36,114 nt of DNA from an uncultured Pelagibacteraceae bacterium (GTDB taxonomy: Bacteria; Pseudomonadota; Alphaproteobacteria; Pelagibacterales; Pelagibacteraceae), in the NCBI GenBank assembly GCA_902586395.1, contig CACIHL010000003.1:1-36114 (forward strand), in the 5' to 3' direction. Each line of letters begins with the position of its first letter. Within the stretch, counting starts at the first letter, position 1. This document shows, piece after piece, positions 32,408-36,114 of this stretch. The position numbers were made by a program, and so were the translations under genes. The notes under the pieces are model-generated. The model searched no databases. It had not been told where the DNA came from and was given only the letters and a program-made list of their open reading frames with translations.

Positions 32408-34480
32408 TTAAACAGCTGCCTGCTTAATTGATAGTTTTACTTTTCCTCTATCAAAACCAATAACTTTTACTTTTACTTCATCACCTTCTTTTACAACATC
32501 AGTAACTTTAGCTACTCTCTTATCTGCAAGTTCTGAAATATGCACAAGTCCATCTTGTTTTCCTAAGAAATTTACAAATGCCCCAAACTCCATAATTTTC
32601 ATAACTTTACCATTATAAATTTTATTTAGTTCTGCTTTAGCTGTTAAATCTTTGATCATTTGCATAGCTTTGTTCCTAGAATCTTCATCTGGTGCTGCTA
32701 CAGTGACTACTCCTTCATCATTCACATCTACTTTAGCTCCTGATTTTTCAACAATTTCTCTTATAGTAGCTCCACCCTTACCAATGACAGTTGCAATATC
32801 TTTTTTATCAACTGTAATTTTTTCCATTTTTGGCGTGTGTTTACCCACATTGTCTCTAGATTTAGCTAAAGCTTTATTCATTTCTCCTAAAATATGAATT
32901 CTTCCGTCTTTAGCTTGTTTTAAAGCTTGTTCCATTATCTCAAATGTAATTCCTGTAATTTTAATGTCCATTTGTAAAGAAGTAATTCCATCCTTAGTTC
33001 CAGCTACTTTAAAATCCATATCTCCAAGGTGATCCTCATCTCCAAGAATATCTGAGAGCACGCTAAAGTCATCTCCCTCTTTTATCAGCCCCATTGCAAT
33101 ACCTGCTACAGGCTCTTTTATTGGAACTCCAGCATCCATTAGAGCAAGAGATGAACCACATACCGTTGCCATTGAAGAAGATCCATTCGACTCAGTAATT
33201 TCAGAAACTATTCTAAAAGTATAAGGAAAGCTTTCTTTAGATGGTAGTGAAGATTTGATAGCTCTCCATGCTAATTTTCCATGGCCTATTTCTCTTCTTC
33301 CAGTACCTATTCTGCCAGTCTCGCCAACAGAAAATGGGGGAAAATTGTAGTGAAGCATAAATCTTTCTCTTTGAAGACCTTCTAAGCTTTCTATTCTTTG
33401 TTCATCGTCAGAAGTTCCTAAAGTTGTTGTAACAATTGCTTGTGTCTCACCTCTAGTAAACAGTGCAGATCCGTGAACTCTTGGCAATATTCCAACTTCA
33501 CACATTATTGGCCTTACATCGGCAAGTCCCCTACCATCAATTCTATTCTTATTTTTTAGGATATCTGTTCTCACAATACCTTTTTCAATATCTTTTAGTT
33601 CATGCATAACATCCAACTCAGTAAAGTTTTCATCCTCTTCATAAAGTTTTTTTGCTTTCTCTGTAACCTCAGATATTAAATTTGATCTCTCTTGTTTATC
33701 TTTAATTGAGAAGGCTTTTTTTAAGTCTTTGCTAAATTCTCCATCTAATTTTTTCTTTACAGATGATAAATCTTTTTTCTCAACAACCCATTCAGGTTTT
33801 TTACATTCCTTCGCTAAATCCTCGATCATTTTTATAACTGGCACAAATCCTTCATGACCAAATTTTACAGCGTCCAACATTTGTTGCTCGGTTAAACCAC
33901 TAGCCTCTGATTCTACCATCAATACAGCGTCTTTTGTTCCTGCTACGACTAAGTCTAGTTTTGAATGCTCTAAATCTTTTTTTGATGGATTTAAAACATA
34001 CTTTCCATCAATAAAACCAACTCTTGACGCCCCAACTGGTCCTAAAAAAGGCATTCCAGAAATAGCTAATGCAGCTGAAGAGGCAATGATTGATAAAATA
34101 TCTGCTTCGTTTTCTTTATCATATGAAATTACTGTGGGTAACACTTGTACTTCATTTTTAAATTCATCTGGAAACAAAGGTCTTATAGGTCTATCAATCA
34201 ATCTAGAGATTAGAGTTTCGCTCTCTGTTGGTCTTGCCTCCCTTTTAAAGTATCCTCCAGGTATTTTACCTGCAGCGTAATATTTTTCTTGGTAGTTTAC
34301 CGATAATGGAAAATAATCCACATCTGGGTTAACTTTTTTTGCACCTACGGCTGTTGCTAAAACTACAGTCTCACCACAAGTAGCTATAATTGCTCCATCT
34401 GCTTGACGAGCAACCTTTCCTGTCTCAAGGGTAATTTTCTTTCCCCCAAAATCTATTTCTTTTTTAAAAACTTTAAACAT
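32408..34480 (-). CDS. pnp: Polyribonucleotide nucleotidyltransferase
   Basis: 690 aa; two RNase PH domains, KH domain [23 protein letters not shown]1 domain [28 protein letters not shown]. Confidence 0.99.
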   Translation of the reverse strand: MFKVFKKEIDFGGKKITLETGKVARQADGAIIATCGETVVLATAVGAKKVNPDVDYFPLSVNYQEKYYAAGKIPGGYFKREARPTESETLISRLIDRPIRPLFPDEFKNEVQVLPTVISYDKENEADILSIIASSAALAISGMPFLGPVGASRVGFIDGKYVLNPSKKDLEHSKLDLVVAGTKDAVLMVESEASGLTEQQMLDAVKFGHEGFVPVIKMIEDLAKECKKPEWVVEKKDLSSVKKKLDGEFSKDLKKAFSIKDKQERSNLISEVTEKAKKLYEEDENFTELDVMHELKDIEKGIVRTDILKNKNRIDGRGLADVRPIMCEVGILPRVHGSALFTRGETQAIVTTTLGTSDDEQRIESLEGLQRERFMLHYNFPPFSVGETGRIGTGRREIGHGKLAWRAIKSSLPSKESFPYTFRIVSEITESNGSSSMATVCGSSLALMDAGVPIKEPVAGIAMGLIKEGDDFSVLSDILGDEDHLGDMDFKVAGTKDGITSLQMDIKITGITFEIMEQALKQAKDGRIHILGEMNKALAKSRDNVGKHTPKMEKITVDKKDIATVIGKGGATIREIVEKSGAKVDVNDEGVVTVAAPDEDSRNKAMQMIKDLTAKAELNKIYNGKVMKIMEFGAFVNFLGKQDGLVHISELADKRVAKVTDVVKEGDEVKVKVIGFDRGKVKLSIKQAAV

Positions 34481-34729
34481 TTACTTCCTTAGGTTTAATT
34501 TGGTTAATATATTTTTATAAGCATCAGATTTTTTTCTCTTAAGATATTCTAATAACTTTTTCCTTCTATTTACTGCCTTTAATAATCCAACAGATGAGTG
34601 CTTGTCTTTTTTAAATTTCTTTATATGGGCTGACAAATTTTCTATTTTATCAGTTAGTAAAGCAATTTGTACCTCTGATGATCCAGTATCTTTTTCATGT
34701 AAAGCAACTTCTTTTAATTTTTTGTTCAT
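34481..34729 (-). CDS. rpsO: 30S ribosomal protein S15
   Basis: 82 aa; HEKDTGSSEVQIALLTDKIENLSAHIKKFKKDKHSSVGLLKAVNRRKKLLEYLKRK. Confidence 0.98.
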   Translation of the reverse strand: MNKKLKEVALHEKDTGSSEVQIALLTDKIENLSAHIKKFKKDKHSSVGLLKAVNRRKKLLEYLKRKKSDAYKNILTKLNLRK

Positions 34730-34736
34730 CTTTTTC

Positions 34737-35102
34737 CTATTTGTTTGTTTGTTTAATTAAATTCTCAATTTTTTCAGCATAATCGAAAGACTCATCTTTA
34801 ACAAATAGAAGTTTGGGTAAAAACTTCATACTAATTTTTTTTGATAAAGTTTTTCTTATTACAAAAGAAAATTCTTTAAGGCTTTCTACGGTTTGATCAG
34901 AATTTATTCCGCCAAGAGGAAGAACAAAAGTTTTTGCAGTTTTAAGATCTGGGCTCATTCTTACTTCTGTCACCGTTATCCCTTTAGTTTGCACATTGGG
35001 AAGTTTTGCCTCATCTTTTAAAAAAATCATGCTTAAAGCTTGCTTAATCATTTCGCCAACTCGTAGCTGTCTTTGAGTAACTGGTTTTCCTAATTTTCCC
35101 AT
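34737..35102 (-). CDS. rbfA: Ribosome-binding factor A
   Basis: 121 aa; RQLRVGEMIKQALSMIFLKD, GITVTEVRMSPDLKTAKTFVLPLG, IRKTLSKKISMKFLPKLLFVKDESFDYAEKIENLI. Confidence 0.95.
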   Translation of the reverse strand: MGKLGKPVTQRQLRVGEMIKQALSMIFLKDEAKLPNVQTKGITVTEVRMSPDLKTAKTFVLPLGGINSDQTVESLKEFSFVIRKTLSKKISMKFLPKLLFVKDESFDYAEKIENLIKQTNK

Positions 35103-36114
35103 TATACTGATCTTTCTGTAGTTTTTGAGTTATACGCCTCAATAATATCTTTCTTTTGAAAATCATTAAAATTTTTTAAGGTTATCCCACATTCTAGGCC
35201 CTCTGTAACTTGTTTTGTTTGATTTTTTTCCCTAAAAATTGATCCAATTTTTCCTGTAAAAACAACTGTTCCATCTCTAATAACTCTTGCTAAAGAGTCT
35301 TGACTTATTTCACCTGTAGTTACTTTTGAACCAGCAACTTTGCCAACTTTTGATACTTTGAATATCTCTAAAATTTCTGCTGAACCTGTTATGCTTTCCT
35401 CTACATCTGGAGATAGTAGACCAGACATCTTGCTTTTTACAAAGTCAATTAATTCATAAATAATATTAAAAGATGAAATTTTCACTACACTCTGTTCAGC
35501 AATTTTTTTTGCTTCTTTGCTTGGTTTTACATTAAAAGCTATCAAAATAGCATTCGAAGCTTTTGCTAAATTAACATCAGTTTCTGTAACCATTCCTACA
35601 TCTGATAAAATTATCTTTGGTTTTACCTCATCATGTTTTATCAAATTAATAGCGTTTTTAATTGCTTCAGAAGAACCGTGGACATCTGCTTTTATGATTA
35701 TATTTAATTCTTGGCTTGTCTGATCCTTAAATGCAGAGTCTTGAGTTAAAAGAGATACTTGACCTTTTTTTGATTGGGCCTCATTTATCCTAGCTTCACT
35801 TAAAACTCTAGCTTCTTTATCTGTATCTAGAACCAAAAAATCATCTCCGGATTTTGAAGCCCCACTTATACCTAATATTTCAACTGGAGTAGACGGTAAA
35901 GCTTCATTAACAGATTTTCCGTTATCATCAATTATCGCTCTTACCTTACCCCATTGAGGTCCACATACAAAATGGTCTCCTTTTTTTAGTTTTCCCGAAG
36001 TTACAATTATATTTGCTATTGGGCCTCTTCCAATGTCAATTTTTGACTCTAAAACAATACCAGTTGCTTTATTGTCATAATCTGTTTTCAAATTTAAAAG
36101 TTCAGCTTGCAGAG
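35102..36114 (-). CDS. infB: Translation initiation factor IF-2, C-terminal part (5' truncated by window edge)
   Basis: Reverse frame stays open to the window end (LQAELLNLKTDYDNKATGIVLESKIDIGRGPIANIIVTSGKLKKGDHFVCG...), so the track start at 36091 is only an internal TTG. EITGSAEILEIFKVSK-type C-terminal domains present. Confidence 0.97.
   Translation of the reverse strand, partial: LQAELLNLKTDYDNKATGIVLESKIDIGRGPIANIIVTSGKLKKGDHFVCGPQWGKVRAIIDDNGKSVNEALPSTPVEILGISGASKSGDDFLVLDTDKEARVLSEARINEAQSKKGQVSLLTQDSAFKDQTSQELNIIIKADVHGSSEAIKNAINLIKHDEVKPKIILSDVGMVTETDVNLAKASNAILIAFNVKPSKEAKKIAEQSVVKISSFNIIYELIDFVKSKMSGLLSPDVEESITGSAEILEIFKVSKVGKVAGSKVTTGEISQDSLARVIRDGTVVFTGKIGSIFREKNQTKQVTEGLECGITLKNFNDFQKKDIIEAYNSKTTERSV

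Noticed and set aside
34737-34758. (TTTG)n tandem repeat at the rbfA 3' end as a phase-variation site
   Set aside because: Only about three to four units, at the very C-terminus where slippage would have little effect.

Overview
AT-rich, very compact window (about 98% coding) that looks like a SAR11/Pelagibacterales-type alphaproteobacterial chromosome segment. That assignment is inferred from composition, gene content and protein style; no search was run. Most of it is ordinary core genome: yqeY-dnaG-rpoD divergent from carAB; trxB; an aspartate aminotransferase; uvrB, a FolM/PTR1-type SDR, folB, uvrC and pgsA; ilvE; a MarR / OmpR-type regulator / histidine kinase operon; ubiK; lgt-midA-pgeF-prs-rplY; fabB-fabI; and infB-rbfA-rpsO-pnp. 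The left edge carries cell-surface glycan genes. I see no CRISPR array, transposase, phage module, tRNA or rRNA. The main anomaly is at 30043-30276. This 77-aa ORF starts like peptidyl-tRNA hydrolase (MLLFVGLGNPG) and continues in frame as the C-terminal half of FabA (GRGRALGVNTVKFTG...DLKVGLF type), joining rplY-pth synteny to fabA-fabB-fabI synteny. It is a deletion/recombination scar, an amplification chimera or an assembly chimera, and should not be annotated as either intact gene. Other points worth a look: DnaG with a degenerate zinc motif, a J1-crystallin-like ADP-ribosylglycohydrolase homolog lacking canonical metal motifs, an unlisted 40-aa membrane microprotein after fabI, apparent absence of truB between rbfA and rpsO, and six of six convergent gene pairs that overlap, abut or nearly abut.
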